Origin: Planococcus rifietoensis
GTDB taxonomy: Bacteria; Bacillota; Bacilli; Bacillales_A; Planococcaceae
Direction: 5' to 3'
NCBI RefSeq assembly: GCF_001465795.2
Contig: NZ_CP013659.2
Coordinates: 693,501-757,500, forward strand
Length of the DNA stretch: 64,000 nt
Shown: positions 34,963 to 43,144 of the stretch, one piece after another
How the letters are laid out: every line of letters begins with the position of its first letter
Position numbering within the stretch: the stretch's first letter is position 1
The notes under the pieces: model-generated
What the model was told of the DNA's origin: nothing
Database searches by the model: none
The model's input: only the letters and a program-made list of their open reading frames with translations
Translations under genes and position numbers: made by a program

Positions 34963-35544
34963 GCTTCGACAGGCATAAGGCGAGTTTCCGAAGCGGCGCT
35001 CTTTGCCGCACAGGAAAATTGACTTATGACCCAAGAAGCTGGGCGATCGAGCTGGACAAAGAAAAGCTGAGACAGCCATGTAGACCCGACAAGCACAAGA
35101 CGGTTTGCTGAAGCGGCGTTACTTGCCGCGTAAGCAAAATGGCTTGTGACCTCGAGGGTCTGGCTGTCGAAGCTAGCCAAAAAGAAAAGCTGAAGTGGCC
35201 GTTCTGGCTCGACAGGCGTAAGCCGAGTCCCCGAAGCGGCGTATTTCAGCCGCACAGGGGAATTGGCTTACGGCCCGAGAGTCAGGCCACTGAAGCTAGA
35301 CAATAAGAAAAGCTGAAGCAGCCGTTTAGATTCGACAGGCATAAGACGGATGGCCGAAGCGGCGCTTTTTGCCGCACAGGACAGTTGGCTTATGACCCGA
35401 GAATCTGGTTGCTGAAGCTAGACAAAGAAAAGCGAAAGCGCCCGTTTTTAGGAAGCTAACCTAAGGACGCGACGTCCTGTCGCAACGGTTAGCTGACCCA
35501 CATCCTGTGGCTCCTCGACAGGTGTAAGGCGAGTTTCCGAAGCG
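34941..35544 (+). repeat. Tandem array of a structured 120-123-nt repeat (four full copies, one interrupted)
   Basis: Unit starts, each at GAAAAGC, are 34941, 35061, 35184, 35307 and 35427. Each full copy folds into one long hairpin with nested stems. In copy 2, GACAGCC (35071-35077) pairs with GGCTGTC (35162-35168), AGACCC with GGGTCT, CACAAG with CTTGTG, TTTGCT with AGCAAA, and GCGGC with GCCGC. Other copies have different bases but keep the pairing. Copy 5 is broken by another element and lacks its 3' half. The array fills the 625-bp gap and begins inside the upstream CDS. Confidence 0.9.
35452..35512 (+). ncRNA. Paired RUCCU-loop hairpins, Bacillaceae-1-like RNA motif
   Basis: The outer stem GCTAACC (35455-35461)/GGTTAGC (35487-35493) encloses GCGAC-GTCCT-GTCGC (35469-35483). 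A second hairpin, CCAC-ATCCT-GTGG, lies at 35498-35510. Both loops fit RUCCU. The element sits within copy 5 of the tandem repeat. The same architecture with different outer and second stems occurs at 3221-3275 on the other strand. Confidence 0.6.
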
Positions 35545-35550
35545 AATCAC

Positions 35551-35586
35551 AAAAAAAGCCCTGAAGCGTTTAGCTTCAGGGCTTTT
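35551..35586 (-). terminator. Terminator of yfkK
   Basis: GCCCTGAAGC/GCTTCAGGGC stem; on the minus strand it ends in a seven-T run just after the yfkK stop. Confidence 0.92.
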
Positions 35587-35587
35587 C

Positions 35588-35809
35588 TTATTTGCGCAAT
35601 GAACCGAGTTCAGAGGCAATGGCCTGCATTTCGTTCGGGCTGAAATTATCGCGATTTTTAACCATCTCGTAAATTTCACGCAAGTCTTCGTACTCGGACG
35701 TGTTGAAATGCTCTGCTTTCATTGCATCCACATTGACCATGCGCAGTTTCGTTTTTATTTCTTCAATCATAAAATCGACGTTCTCAGGTGATTGTTTGGA
35801 TAAATCCAT
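35588..35809 (-). CDS. yfkK: DUF1128 family protein YfkK
   Basis: A 73-residue soluble, charged, mostly helical protein: a [20 protein letters not shown] helix, then [20 protein letters not shown]. It belongs to the DUF1128 family and is the likely orthologue of B. subtilis YfkK, whose function is unknown. The full family length is present. On the minus strand GGAATGG precedes the start. YfkH is encoded about 2 kb away on the other strand, a partly conserved neighbourhood. Confidence 0.85.
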   Translation of the reverse strand: MDLSKQSPENVDFMIEEIKTKLRMVNVDAMKAEHFNTSEYEDLREIYEMVKNRDNFSPNEMQAIASELGSLRK

Positions 35810-35867
35810 GAGCCATTCCTGCCTTTCGGGTGGGTATGCTTTATCATTTCATTATTCAAATGGAATG

Positions 35868-37229
35868 TCAATTGCCAGAACGCGCCTGTTCTTTCTCTTC
35901 TTTGATCTTCGCCGTGATTTTCTTCGTCTCGTAAACGATGACGCCAGAAAGTCCGAGAAGGCCGATCAAGTTCGGGAAAGCCATCAAGCCGTTCATGACG
36001 TCCGAGAATGTCCAGACGACATCAAGCGAGACTGTCGCGCCCACAAAGACCATCGCGACGAAAGCGATACGGTAGACAATCAACAAGCTTGGATTCTTGA
36101 ACAGGTACTGGAAACATTTCTCGCCGTAGTACGACCAGCCGATGATTGTCGAAGAAGCGAAGAAGATCAAGCCGATCGCCACGATAATCGGGCCGGCACC
36201 GCCAAGGAACTGTTCGAATGCAGCCGTAGTCAGCGCAGCGCCTTCAAGGCTGTCATCCAGATACAGGCCGGACATGACGATAGTGATACCTGTGATTGAA
36301 CAGATGATCAAAGTATCGAACAACACTTGCGTCATCGATACCAAAGCCTGGCGTCCAGGCATGTCGGTTTTTGCTGCAGCTGCAGCAATCGGAGCAGATC
36401 CAAGGCCCGCTTCATTGGAGAAGACGCCTCGTGCGACACCGTAGCGGATTGCAGCACCGATGGCACCGCCGACTGCCGCTTCGCCTGTGAAGGCGGCGCT
36501 GAAAATCGTGCCGATCGCTGCAGGAATAAGATCCATATTGAGAATCATGATGATGATTCCCGCAATGATATAGAATAAGGCCATGAATGGAACAAAGAAT
36601 GCTGTAACTTTACCGATTGTCTTGATTCCGCCGATGATGACGATAGCAGCGAAGACGGTCAGGATGATGCCCGTGATCCATGTCGGCACAGAGAACGTAT
36701 CGCGCACGACGGATGCAACGGAGTTGGACTGCGTGCCGTTACCGATACCGAATGCTGCGATGGCGCCGAAAATGGCAAATAGCACGGCCAACCATTTTTG
36801 TTTCAAACCGTGTTCAAGGTAATACATTGGCCCGCCGGCCATTTGTCCTCGAGCATCCACGATGCGGTATTTGACGGCGAGTACGGCTTCACCGTATTTT
36901 GTCGCCATCCCGAAGAATGCTGAAAACCACATCCAGAAGACGGCTCCCGGGCCGCCCAAAATAACGGCAGTGGCGACGCCGACAATGTTCCCTGTTCCGA
37001 CTGTCGCGGCCATTGCCGTCGACAAGGCCTGGAAATGGGAGATATCGCCTTGTGATTCAGTATCGGGATTTTTGCTGAATGTTAGCTTTAATGCGTACGG
37101 CAAAAGGCGCAATTGCAAGAGCCCCAGACGTATAGTCAGGAAAATCCCTGTCCCCACCAGGAGAATCAAAAGCGGCGGTCCCCATACATAACCGCTGACA
37201 GTGCCTAGAAATTCTGTTAATGCCTCCAT
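35868..37229 (-). CDS. Sodium:alanine/glycine symporter (AGCS family)
   Basis: A 453-residue Na+-driven amino acid transporter with about 11 membrane helices. AGCS hallmarks include GTGNIVGVATAVILGGPGA near residues 77-95, FFGMATKYGEAVLAVKYR near 104-121, and a GGPMYYLEHGL segment, along with NEAGLGSAPIAAAAAKTD. It imports alanine or glycine with sodium. A gene of this family in B. subtilis is alsT/yrbD. The start has AAAAGGGGGAG upstream on the minus strand. It stands alone. Confidence 0.94.
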   Translation of the reverse strand: MEALTEFLGTVSGYVWGPPLLILLVGTGIFLTIRLGLLQLRLLPYALKLTFSKNPDTESQGDISHFQALSTAMAATVGTGNIVGVATAVILGGPGAVFWMWFSAFFGMATKYGEAVLAVKYRIVDARGQMAGGPMYYLEHGLKQKWLAVLFAIFGAIAAFGIGNGTQSNSVASVVRDTFSVPTWITGIILTVFAAIVIIGGIKTIGKVTAFFVPFMALFYIIAGIIIMILNMDLIPAAIGTIFSAAFTGEAAVGGAIGAAIRYGVARGVFSNEAGLGSAPIAAAAAKTDMPGRQALVSMTQVLFDTLIICSITGITIVMSGLYLDDSLEGAALTTAAFEQFLGGAGPIIVAIGLIFFASSTIIGWSYYGEKCFQYLFKNPSLLIVYRIAFVAMVFVGATVSLDVVWTFSDVMNGLMAFPNLIGLLGLSGVIVYETKKITAKIKEEKEQARSGN

Positions 37230-37343
37230 CTTTTCTCCCCCTTTTCAGTTCTCTTTTCTTTAGGAAAAATTCCTCCTGTAGAGTTAATATTCCGAAAGTT
37301 TTATGGCATAGTCAAGTTATTTTTAAAAAATAATTTGTGAAGT

Positions 37344-37369
37344 GTTTAGATTATGGAGGAACAGGGAAA
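37344..37369 (+). promoter_or_regulatory. Candidate sigma-B promoter of the YtxH gene
   Basis: GTTTAG, 14-nt spacer, GGGAAA, fitting GTTTAA-N12-15-GGGWAW, 49 bp before the start. YtxH-type genes are known general-stress genes in B. subtilis. Confidence 0.5.
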
Positions 37370-37417
37370 AATTCGAAGTATGATAGAAACTATATTTTAT
37401 ACTAGGAGGAATTTGGA

Positions 37418-37882
37418 ATGAGCCAAAACAAATTGATGACAGGATTATTAATAGGGGCGGCAGTCGGCGTGCTTGTATCGCTGCTTGACCGGAATACCCG
37501 TGAGGATGTTATGAACAAATCGAAAAAAGCGAGCGAAAACGCAAAATACTATGCAAACAATAAAGATGAATTGAAATCAGCATTCAAAGAACAGGCAGAG
37601 CGTGCGCAAAATCTATATGCCCGCATTTCAGAAGATGCTGCATATGTCGGCGGCAAAGTAGAGCAAGTGAAAAAGCTTGTCCCTGAAGTGAAAGAAGTGG
37701 CAATGGAAGCAAAAGGCGCCGTACTGGAAACAAAAGATGCGGTTGTCGAATCCAAAGATGATGTTGTATCAGCGGTCAAAGAAGATAACCCGTCACCGAG
37801 TTCTTCACTGACGGACGATTCTTCTTCTACAAACGGCCCTTCATCAAACACCACCAACTCTCAGAACCAGAACCGCAACTAA
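37418..37882 (+). CDS. YtxH-domain general-stress-type protein
   Basis: A 154-residue protein with one short N-terminal hydrophobic segment (LMTGLLIGAAVGVLVSLLDR). A long Lys/Glu/Ala-rich coiled helix follows at residues about 25-115. The C-terminal tail is of very low complexity, rich in Ser, Asn, Thr and Gln. This is the YtxH/YhaH layout, a membrane-anchored stress protein of unknown mechanism. TAGGAGGAA precedes the ATG and a sigma-B-like promoter lies upstream. The yfkH gene starts 11 bp after its stop and is probably co-transcribed. Confidence 0.85.
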   Translation: MSQNKLMTGLLIGAAVGVLVSLLDRNTREDVMNKSKKASENAKYYANNKDELKSAFKEQAERAQNLYARISEDAAYVGGKVEQVKKLVPEVKEVAMEAKGAVLETKDAVVESKDDVVSAVKEDNPSPSSSLTDDSSSTNGPSSNTTNSQNQNRN

Positions 37883-37893
37883 AGGCCAGGTTC

Positions 37894-38808
37894 ATGGCAA
37901 CACATAAAAAAGGCGGCCAGTCCCAAGTACGGAAACCAAGATACGACGTGCTGACTGGCCGTGGATTTATAAAAGAATTAGGAATACGGATCAAAGACGT
38001 CGATGTGCAGGGACTCGGAGCGCAATTGGCGTTTTTTTTCCTATTATCGATTTTCCCTTTGCTAATTTTTCTTGTCACTTTGCTTCCATATTTGAATCTG
38101 CCGAGGGAAGAAGTCTTCCTGTTTATGGAAGATGTCATTCCATCGGAAGTATATGTGTTGATTGAGCAAACCTTGAACGAAATTTTGACGGATCAAAATA
38201 GTGGCTTGTTATCATTCGGTGTGCTTGCGACGATCTGGTCAGCGAGCCTGGGCATGGATGCATTGATCAAATCCTTGAATGCTACCTATGGAGTCAAAGA
38301 AAGCAGGCCGTTGTTAGTAGCGAGGGGCATGTCGATTTTAATGACCATTCTGTTGATCATTATGCTGGTGGTAGCGCTGGCACTGCCGATATTCGGCCGC
38401 CAGATCGGCTTATTCTTCTTTGCATTCCTCGGCCTGGAAGAAGGATTCCTTGAATTATGGGGCATGATCCGTTTCACCATTCCAGCCTTGATTACATTCA
38501 TTGTATGCGCAGTGATCTATTGGCTTGCGCCGAATGTCCGGATCAGTTTCTGGACGGTGCTGCCCGGAGCGGCTTTCGCATCGCTCGGCTGGCTATTGCT
38601 GTCATTTTTGTTCTCCATCTACATCAATAATTTTGGCAACTTCTCAGCCACGTACGGAAGCATCGGCGGGATTATCCTGCTATTGCTATGGCTTTACCTT
38701 TCAGCGATGCTCTTGATCATCGGCGGGCAAATCAATGCCGTCATGCAAGGAAGGCGGCACTCCAGAAAACGGCTGCATAAAAAAAAGACGGCTCTTCCCG
38801 GTAAATGA
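37894..38808 (+). CDS. yfkH: YihY/BrkB-family inner membrane protein (YfkH)
   Basis: A 304-residue polytopic membrane protein with about six helices. Family blocks seen are GLGAQLAFFFLLSIFPLLIF near residues 39-58, SASLGMDALIKSLNATYGV near 115, and SIGGIILLLLWLYLSAMLLI near 255-275. It was once called ribonuclease BN and now counts as a transporter-like protein of unknown substrate. It follows the YtxH gene closely. Its basic C-terminal tail (HSRKRLHKKK) overlaps the terminator. Confidence 0.9.
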   Translation: MATHKKGGQSQVRKPRYDVLTGRGFIKELGIRIKDVDVQGLGAQLAFFFLLSIFPLLIFLVTLLPYLNLPREEVFLFMEDVIPSEVYVLIEQTLNEILTDQNSGLLSFGVLATIWSASLGMDALIKSLNATYGVKESRPLLVARGMSILMTILLIIMLVVALALPIFGRQIGLFFFAFLGLEEGFLELWGMIRFTIPALITFIVCAVIYWLAPNVRISFWTVLPGAAFASLGWLLLSFLFSIYINNFGNFSATYGSIGGIILLLLWLYLSAMLLIIGGQINAVMQGRRHSRKRLHKKKTALPGK

Positions 38809-38826
38809 GGGAGAGGCGTCTTTTTT
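38779..38826. terminator. Terminator, yfkH / P-type ATPase
   Basis: AAAAAAGACG/CGTCTTTTTT with an inner CTTCCC/GGGAG stem. The stop codon of yfkH is in the loop, and the convergent ATPase gene begins its 3' end just beyond. Confidence 0.85.
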
Positions 38827-38834
38827 GTGTGATT

Positions 38835-40709
38835 TCAGACATTGCGATTGAGCATGCGCAATCCATTCAAGATGACCAAGATGGTGCTGCCTTCATGCCC
38901 GATGACACCGAGCGGCAACGAAATCGCCTGGAAGAAATTCGATAGGATAAGCAACAAGATGACTGCCACAGAGAAAAAGATATTCTGCTTGATGATGCGC
39001 TGCATTTTTCTTGCCAGACGGATCGAATAGGATATACGGGATAAATCATTTTTCATCAAAATGACGTCCGCAGTTTCTAGGGCGATGTCAGTTCCTTCAC
39101 CCATGGCGATGCCGGTTGTCGCTGTCGCTAGAGCTGGAGCGTCGTTAATGCCATCTCCAGTCATCGCCACATATTTGTACTGAGCCAATAATTTTTTCAA
39201 GTGCTGCACTTTATCGCCAGGCAGGCATTCGCCGATGTACTCATCGACACCGGTTTCTTCTGCAATGGCTTTTGCGGTTTTCCGGTTATCACCGGTCAGC
39301 ATGATGCAATAAATGCCGCGGTCCTGAAGTTCCGCGATGGTGGATTTGGTAATGTCGCGGACCGTATCTTTGAGCGCCATGGCAGCGAGAATCCCATGCC
39401 CGTCCCTGACAAAAGTGACGGTCTTTCCTTGATTCGCCAGGCTTTCTAGAATGCCCCTTTGAAACGCGTAAGCTTCATGCTCACCAACAAAGCCGGGTTT
39501 ACCGATCAGGATTTCATCGCCATTCAATTGCGTTTTCAACCCGTTCCCGGGCACGTCCACAACTTGCAGATTGCGCAGCGGCTCGAACCCTTGCTGAATG
39601 ACAAAATCGGTCATCGCTTTTGCAAGCGGATGGTTGGATTGGGATTCAATTCCTGCGACCAGCGCCATCACTTGTTCGCGATCTGCGTCTTGGCGAATGA
39701 TGAAATCTGTCACTTCGGGTTTGCCGCGTGTCAATGTGCCGGTTTTATCGAATGCGATGGCTTTAATGACGCTTAAATTCTCCAGATGCGCACCGCCTTT
39801 AAAGATGACACCGCTCTTGGCACCGTTGGAAATGGCAGCAAGCGTGGCGGGCATAATAGAAGCGACCAGTGCACAAGGCGATGCGACCACAAGCAGCACC
39901 ATGGCCCGGTAGAATGTTTCATTCCAGCTCCAGCCTGCTAAAAAATGCGGCAGGAAAAGCATGAGCACGAATACGATCAGGACAATTTTGACATAACGGC
40001 CTTCGAAGCGTTCGATAAATTGTTGGGAAGGAGACTTCTCGCTTTCAGCGGATTGCACGAGCTCGATGATTTTTTGGAACATCGTTTCAGAACTCGGTTT
40101 GGTCATGACCATCGTGACCGAGCCCGACAGATTGACGGTGCCCGCAAATAAATTATCGTGTTGGTATTTGGACACCGGAATCGCTTCACCGCTGATGGCA
40201 GATTCGTCGACGGCGGTTTGTCCTGAATGGATTTCACCGTCGACAGGAATGCGTTCGCCGGGCTTTACGGCGATGAGGTCTCCTGTGTTCAATTCACCGA
40301 CCGGAACGCGCACTGTCTCGCCGGATTCTTTCAATAGCCACGCTTCATCCGGCTGCATCTCCATGAGGGCTGAGAGTTCTTTACGGCTTTTGTTCATCGT
40401 ATAAGTTTCAAGTGCGCCGCTTAATGCAAAGATGAAGATCAGGATGGCGCCTTCCGTCCAATAACCGATGATGGATGCGCCGACAGCTGCCAGAATCATC
40501 AGGAATTCGACATTCAATTCTTTGTCTTCGATGGTTTTCTTGATGCCGTATTTCGCCTTGGCGTAACCGCCGATTACAAAAGCCAGCAAATAGATGGCGA
40601 CGGAAGGAAGAGCGATATCCTGTAATTCCAGGATATAGGCGATGATGATCAGGACGCCTGATAACACCGCGGCGATCAATTCGATATGAGGCCGAACTTT
40701 ATTCCACAT
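38835..40709 (-). CDS. Heavy-metal P1B-type ATPase (Zn/Cd/Co class, ZosA/CadA-like)
   Basis: A 624-residue ion pump with six to eight helices and no N-terminal heavy-metal-binding domain. The intramembrane SPC motif is in VVASPCALVASIMPAT. Phosphorylation Asp is in AFDKTGTLTRGKPEV, HP motif in SNHPLAKAM, and ATP hinge motifs are LTGDNRKTAKA and MTGDGINDAPAL. This fits the SPC-type Zn2+/Cd2+/Co2+ group, with ZosA (a PerR-controlled Zn pump) one candidate orthologue. Ion and direction are not certain. The ATG 40709 follows GGAGG by 7 nt; the in-frame GTG at 40715 is within the binding site. Confidence 0.9.
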   Translation of the reverse strand: MWNKVRPHIELIAAVLSGVLIIIAYILELQDIALPSVAIYLLAFVIGGYAKAKYGIKKTIEDKELNVEFLMILAAVGASIIGYWTEGAILIFIFALSGALETYTMNKSRKELSALMEMQPDEAWLLKESGETVRVPVGELNTGDLIAVKPGERIPVDGEIHSGQTAVDESAISGEAIPVSKYQHDNLFAGTVNLSGSVTMVMTKPSSETMFQKIIELVQSAESEKSPSQQFIERFEGRYVKIVLIVFVLMLFLPHFLAGWSWNETFYRAMVLLVVASPCALVASIMPATLAAISNGAKSGVIFKGGAHLENLSVIKAIAFDKTGTLTRGKPEVTDFIIRQDADREQVMALVAGIESQSNHPLAKAMTDFVIQQGFEPLRNLQVVDVPGNGLKTQLNGDEILIGKPGFVGEHEAYAFQRGILESLANQGKTVTFVRDGHGILAAMALKDTVRDITKSTIAELQDRGIYCIMLTGDNRKTAKAIAEETGVDEYIGECLPGDKVQHLKKLLAQYKYVAMTGDGINDAPALATATTGIAMGEGTDIALETADVILMKNDLSRISYSIRLARKMQRIIKQNIFFSVAVILLLILSNFFQAISLPLGVIGHEGSTILVILNGLRMLNRNV

Positions 40710-40833
40710 AGCCACTCCTCCATCAAATAGTCAGATATCGGTAATTACTGTCAGTTTACCATAAGGCTCTCCGGATAGAAGCGGGATTTTGCTTAATAGA
40801 TGTCATTTTGGCTAATCCTTTTGCGAATGACAT

Positions 40834-40872
40834 AAAAAGCCCTAAAGCTTTCATTGAAAGCTTCAGGGCTTG
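40834..40872 (-). terminator. Terminator of the SE1561-family gene
   Basis: AAGCCCTGAAGCTTTC-aat-GAAAGCTTTAGGGCTTTTT read on the minus strand. Confidence 0.9.
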
Positions 40873-40876
40873 GGGA

Positions 40877-41074
40877 TTATTCGTTTTCAGTAGATGGCCG
40901 GTTTTTGAATTGCTGCATTTTGTTGTCCAAATCGTCGACCATGGCAATCAGCCGGTCAATATCTTCAAGCTCCGTGCTTTCCGGTTCGATGGCATCTAAC
41001 ACATCGAGGAACATGCTGAGCCTTTGTTTCATATAAGTTACTTGCTGTTCCTTATCAGTAATGGATTTTCCCAT
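40877..41074 (-). CDS. SE1561-family small protein
   Basis: A 65-residue acidic helical protein beginning MGKSITDKEQQVTYMKQRLS, then FLDVLDAIEPESTELEDIDR. It matches the pattern that I know as the SE1561 family of Bacillales, function unknown. The ATG 41074 follows GAGGTGG 7 nt upstream. An in-frame ATG at 41083 would overlap that site. It has its own terminator and is divergent from the orphan RNA candidate at 41204. Confidence 0.8.
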   Translation of the reverse strand: MGKSITDKEQQVTYMKQRLSMFLDVLDAIEPESTELEDIDRLIAMVDDLDNKMQQFKNRPSTENE

Positions 41075-41174
41075 TGATTCCACCTCATTTCCATTGTATA
41101 TAGTAGCTGATAACTAAAGGAATATCAATAGTACACAAAAAATGCGGGAATAACAAAAAAATATTAATTGAATA

Positions 41175-41203
41175 TTTACACTATTCGATTAATGTGATAT
41201 AGT
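41175..41203 (+). promoter_or_regulatory. Sigma-A promoter of an orphan transcript
   Basis: TTTACA, 17-nt spacer, TATAGT. No plus-strand gene begins within the next 650 bp; only the RNA candidate and its terminator follow. Confidence 0.65.
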
Positions 41204-41396
41204 AGCATCAATCCTTTACGAGGGGAGGACAAGACGGATCACCGAACCATAAAGAACGCGATCGGAAAGAGGAGGCGATTCGAGCATTTAGGTGGCTTCA
41301 CCGACAGTGCGATTATGGAAACGAACTGTAAACATAAAACATAAAGGCTCAGCCCGCAATCTGCCATGCAGAAACGGACTGAGCCTTTTATGTGTT
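41204..41396 (+). ncRNA. Candidate stand-alone small RNA of unknown family
   Basis: The promoter at 41175-41203 and a strong terminator (41338-41396) frame about 185 nt with no ORF that has a start codon and binding site. Local hairpins include CGG-atca-CCG (about 41235-41244), GGTG-gctt-CACC (41291-41302) and ACAGT/ACTGT (41304-41329). It is rich in purine runs (AGGGGAGGA, GAAAGAGGAGG) that look like free ribosome-binding-site mimics. It does not match any riboswitch or sRNA family I can recall. Confidence 0.55.
41338..41396. terminator. Bidirectional terminator, orphan RNA / OsmC gene
   Basis: AAAGGCTCAG and CTGAGCCTTTT close a stem topped by CCG/CGG and CTGC-cat-GCAG. Matching ACATAAA/TTTATGTG arms extend it. 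It serves both convergent units. Confidence 0.88.
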
Positions 41397-41776
41397 TAAA
41401 TCAATTCGTATGTCTCCACAATATCAATGGTCTCTTCAACAGAACGGACCATCGAGCAGTTTTTACGCGTCAGTTCCATCACGCGGGGCATTTTCGATTC
41501 ATTGATATCGCCTTTGATGCGGAAATGCAGATGGACTTTTGAAACGCGGTCCGCTTCTTCGGCGACGCGGACGATTTCCTTCACTTCCACTTCGATGTCT
41601 TCTGCCGGCATCCGTTGCTTGTCCAGTACTTTGCGGATGATGCCTGCGCTGCAGATGGCCAGTGAAGAGACCAGCAACTGATAAGGGCGGAACCCGTATT
41701 CTTCATTGGTTGAGACGTGGAGCTCACCAAAAGGCAAATGCCCGGTAAATCCGTGTTCATTCATGGAAAATTTCAT
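41396..41776 (-). CDS. OsmC-family protein
   Basis: A 126-residue OsmC/Ohr-fold protein. The two redox cysteines are visible in SLAICSAGII (near residue 45) and in TRKNCSMVRS (near 105), the arrangement of OsmC peroxidases that reduce organic hydroperoxides. The ATG 41776 follows AGGAGGAG. The longer in-frame extension to 41854 is rejected, because it would overlap the divergent MFS gene's control region. Confidence 0.9.
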   Translation of the reverse strand: MKFSMNEHGFTGHLPFGELHVSTNEEYGFRPYQLLVSSLAICSAGIIRKVLDKQRMPAEDIEVEVKEIVRVAEEADRVSKVHLHFRIKGDINESKMPRVMELTRKNCSMVRSVEETIDIVETYELI

Positions 41777-41855
41777 CTTGTATCTCCTCCTTATGTTAAA
41801 ATTGTAGCGGAAACTTCCAAAAATAGAAAAGAACGTGCTCGTTCGGGGAGGCATT

Positions 41856-43028
41856 ATGAAATATTATTTATCAAGCGCCCGCGCCCGCTTTTGGATTTTG
41901 GTTGCTATTGTGTCGATATCAGGGTTTTCGCAAGGCATGCTATTGCCGCTCATTGCCGTCATTTTCGAACAGGACGGCGTGTCATCTGCGCTAAACGGAC
42001 TCAGTGCAACAGGCTTATACATAGGTATTATCGCTGTCGCTCCGTTCATGGAGCCACAGCTGAGAAAGTTCGGGTTTAAACCGCTGATTCTCGTGGGCGG
42101 CGCAATGGTCATCCTTGCACTGCTTGCGTTTCCATTATGGAAAAGCGTCTTGTTTTGGTTTATCTTGCGCATTTTGATCGGCGTAGGGGACCAGGCGCTG
42201 CATTTTTCGACGCAGACCTGGATCACCAGCACTTCGCCTCACCATAAGCTGGGCCGCAATATCGCGATCTATGGCATGTCATTTAGTGTCGGTTTTGGTG
42301 CAGGTCCGCTGTTCGTGCCGCTCGTCGAAGTGTTCGAAGCATTGCCGTTCATCATTTCCGGGGTTCTCTGCTTGATTGCCTGGTCGTTGGTATTTTTCCT
42401 GCGCAACGATTTTCCGGAGCATTCCGCCAGTTCAATGGGGGCCAAAGGAACCTTGCAGCGCTTTCAAACGGCTCTTGTCATCGGCTGGGTCGCTTTTTTG
42501 CCCCCGCTCGGCTATGGTTTTTTGGAAGCATCACTGAGCGCGATCTATCCGGTCTATGCTTTGCGCCAATCATTCGATATCAGTATGGTCTCCTATATTC
42601 TCGCTGCCTTTTCCATCGGAGCGATTGCGACGCAATTGCCGCTCGGTGAACTCAGTGACCGCATCGGACGGAAAAAGGTATTGATGATTGCGCTAAGCGG
42701 CGGGGGGATGGCGTTTTTGGTGGCGACGTTCTTTGAATCAAATGCCTGGCTCACGCTCGTTTTGTTTGTGGTGGCTGGCATGTTTGTCGGATCGACTTTT
42801 TCGCTCGGCATTTCTTATATGACTGACTTGATGCCGAAAGAATTACTGCCGACGGGAAATTTATTATGCGGTGTGGCATTCAGCGTCGGCAGTTTGCTCG
42901 GCCCAGCGGCAGGGGGCTTGTTCCTTGAAGTCACAGAGCAGCTGAGTTTCCTATTGCTGATCACCGGGATCTTATTGACCTTGTTCACCATCATCGCTTT
43001 TAAAGGGCCGCGCAAACAGACGGCCTAA
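41856..43028 (+). CDS. MFS transporter (12 TM)
   Basis: A 390-residue major facilitator with about 12 helices. It begins MKYYLSSARARFWILVAIVS, and motif A occurs as LPLGELSDRIGRKKVLMIAL in the second half (near 260-280). A first-half SPHHKLGRNIAIYGM segment precedes a motif C-like GFGAGPLFVPL. This layout suggests a drug/proton exporter, with substrate unknown. The ATG 41856 has GGGGAGG 7 nt upstream. It is divergent from osmC with an 80-bp spacer. Confidence 0.92.
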   Translation: MKYYLSSARARFWILVAIVSISGFSQGMLLPLIAVIFEQDGVSSALNGLSATGLYIGIIAVAPFMEPQLRKFGFKPLILVGGAMVILALLAFPLWKSVLFWFILRILIGVGDQALHFSTQTWITSTSPHHKLGRNIAIYGMSFSVGFGAGPLFVPLVEVFEALPFIISGVLCLIAWSLVFFLRNDFPEHSASSMGAKGTLQRFQTALVIGWVAFLPPLGYGFLEASLSAIYPVYALRQSFDISMVSYILAAFSIGAIATQLPLGELSDRIGRKKVLMIALSGGGMAFLVATFFESNAWLTLVLFVVAGMFVGSTFSLGISYMTDLMPKELLPTGNLLCGVAFSVGSLLGPAAGGLFLEVTEQLSFLLLITGILLTLFTIIAFKGPRKQTA

Positions 43029-43053
43029 CTTCTGAAATTAATTTGGTGTTGTT

Positions 43054-43087
43054 AAAGTTTAGGGGCAGACGCTTCCTAAACTTTTTT
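43054..43087 (+). terminator. Terminator of the MFS gene
   Basis: AAAGTTTAGG/CCTAAACTTT stem with a trailing T-run. Confidence 0.85.
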
Positions 43088-43095
43088 AGTTCCAT

Positions 43096-43141
43096 GAAAA
43101 AAAGCCACAGGCCCCGTATTCAACGGTTTGGCCTGTGGCTT
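43096..43141 (-). terminator. Terminator of the minus-strand flavodoxin gene
   Basis: AAGCCACAGGCC/GGCCTGTGGCTT stem; on the minus strand it runs into a seven-T tract. Confidence 0.88.
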
Positions 43142-43144
43142 GAA

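Noticed and set aside
34941..35544. Tandem repeats considered as a CRISPR array
   Set aside because: Units are 120-123 nt with no unique spacers between short identical repeats, and no cas genes are nearby.
41204..41340. Known riboswitch classes for the orphan RNA (M-box, yybP-ykoY, T-box, fluoride, 6S)
   Set aside because: None of their invariant sequence blocks is present, and no plus-strand gene follows the terminator.
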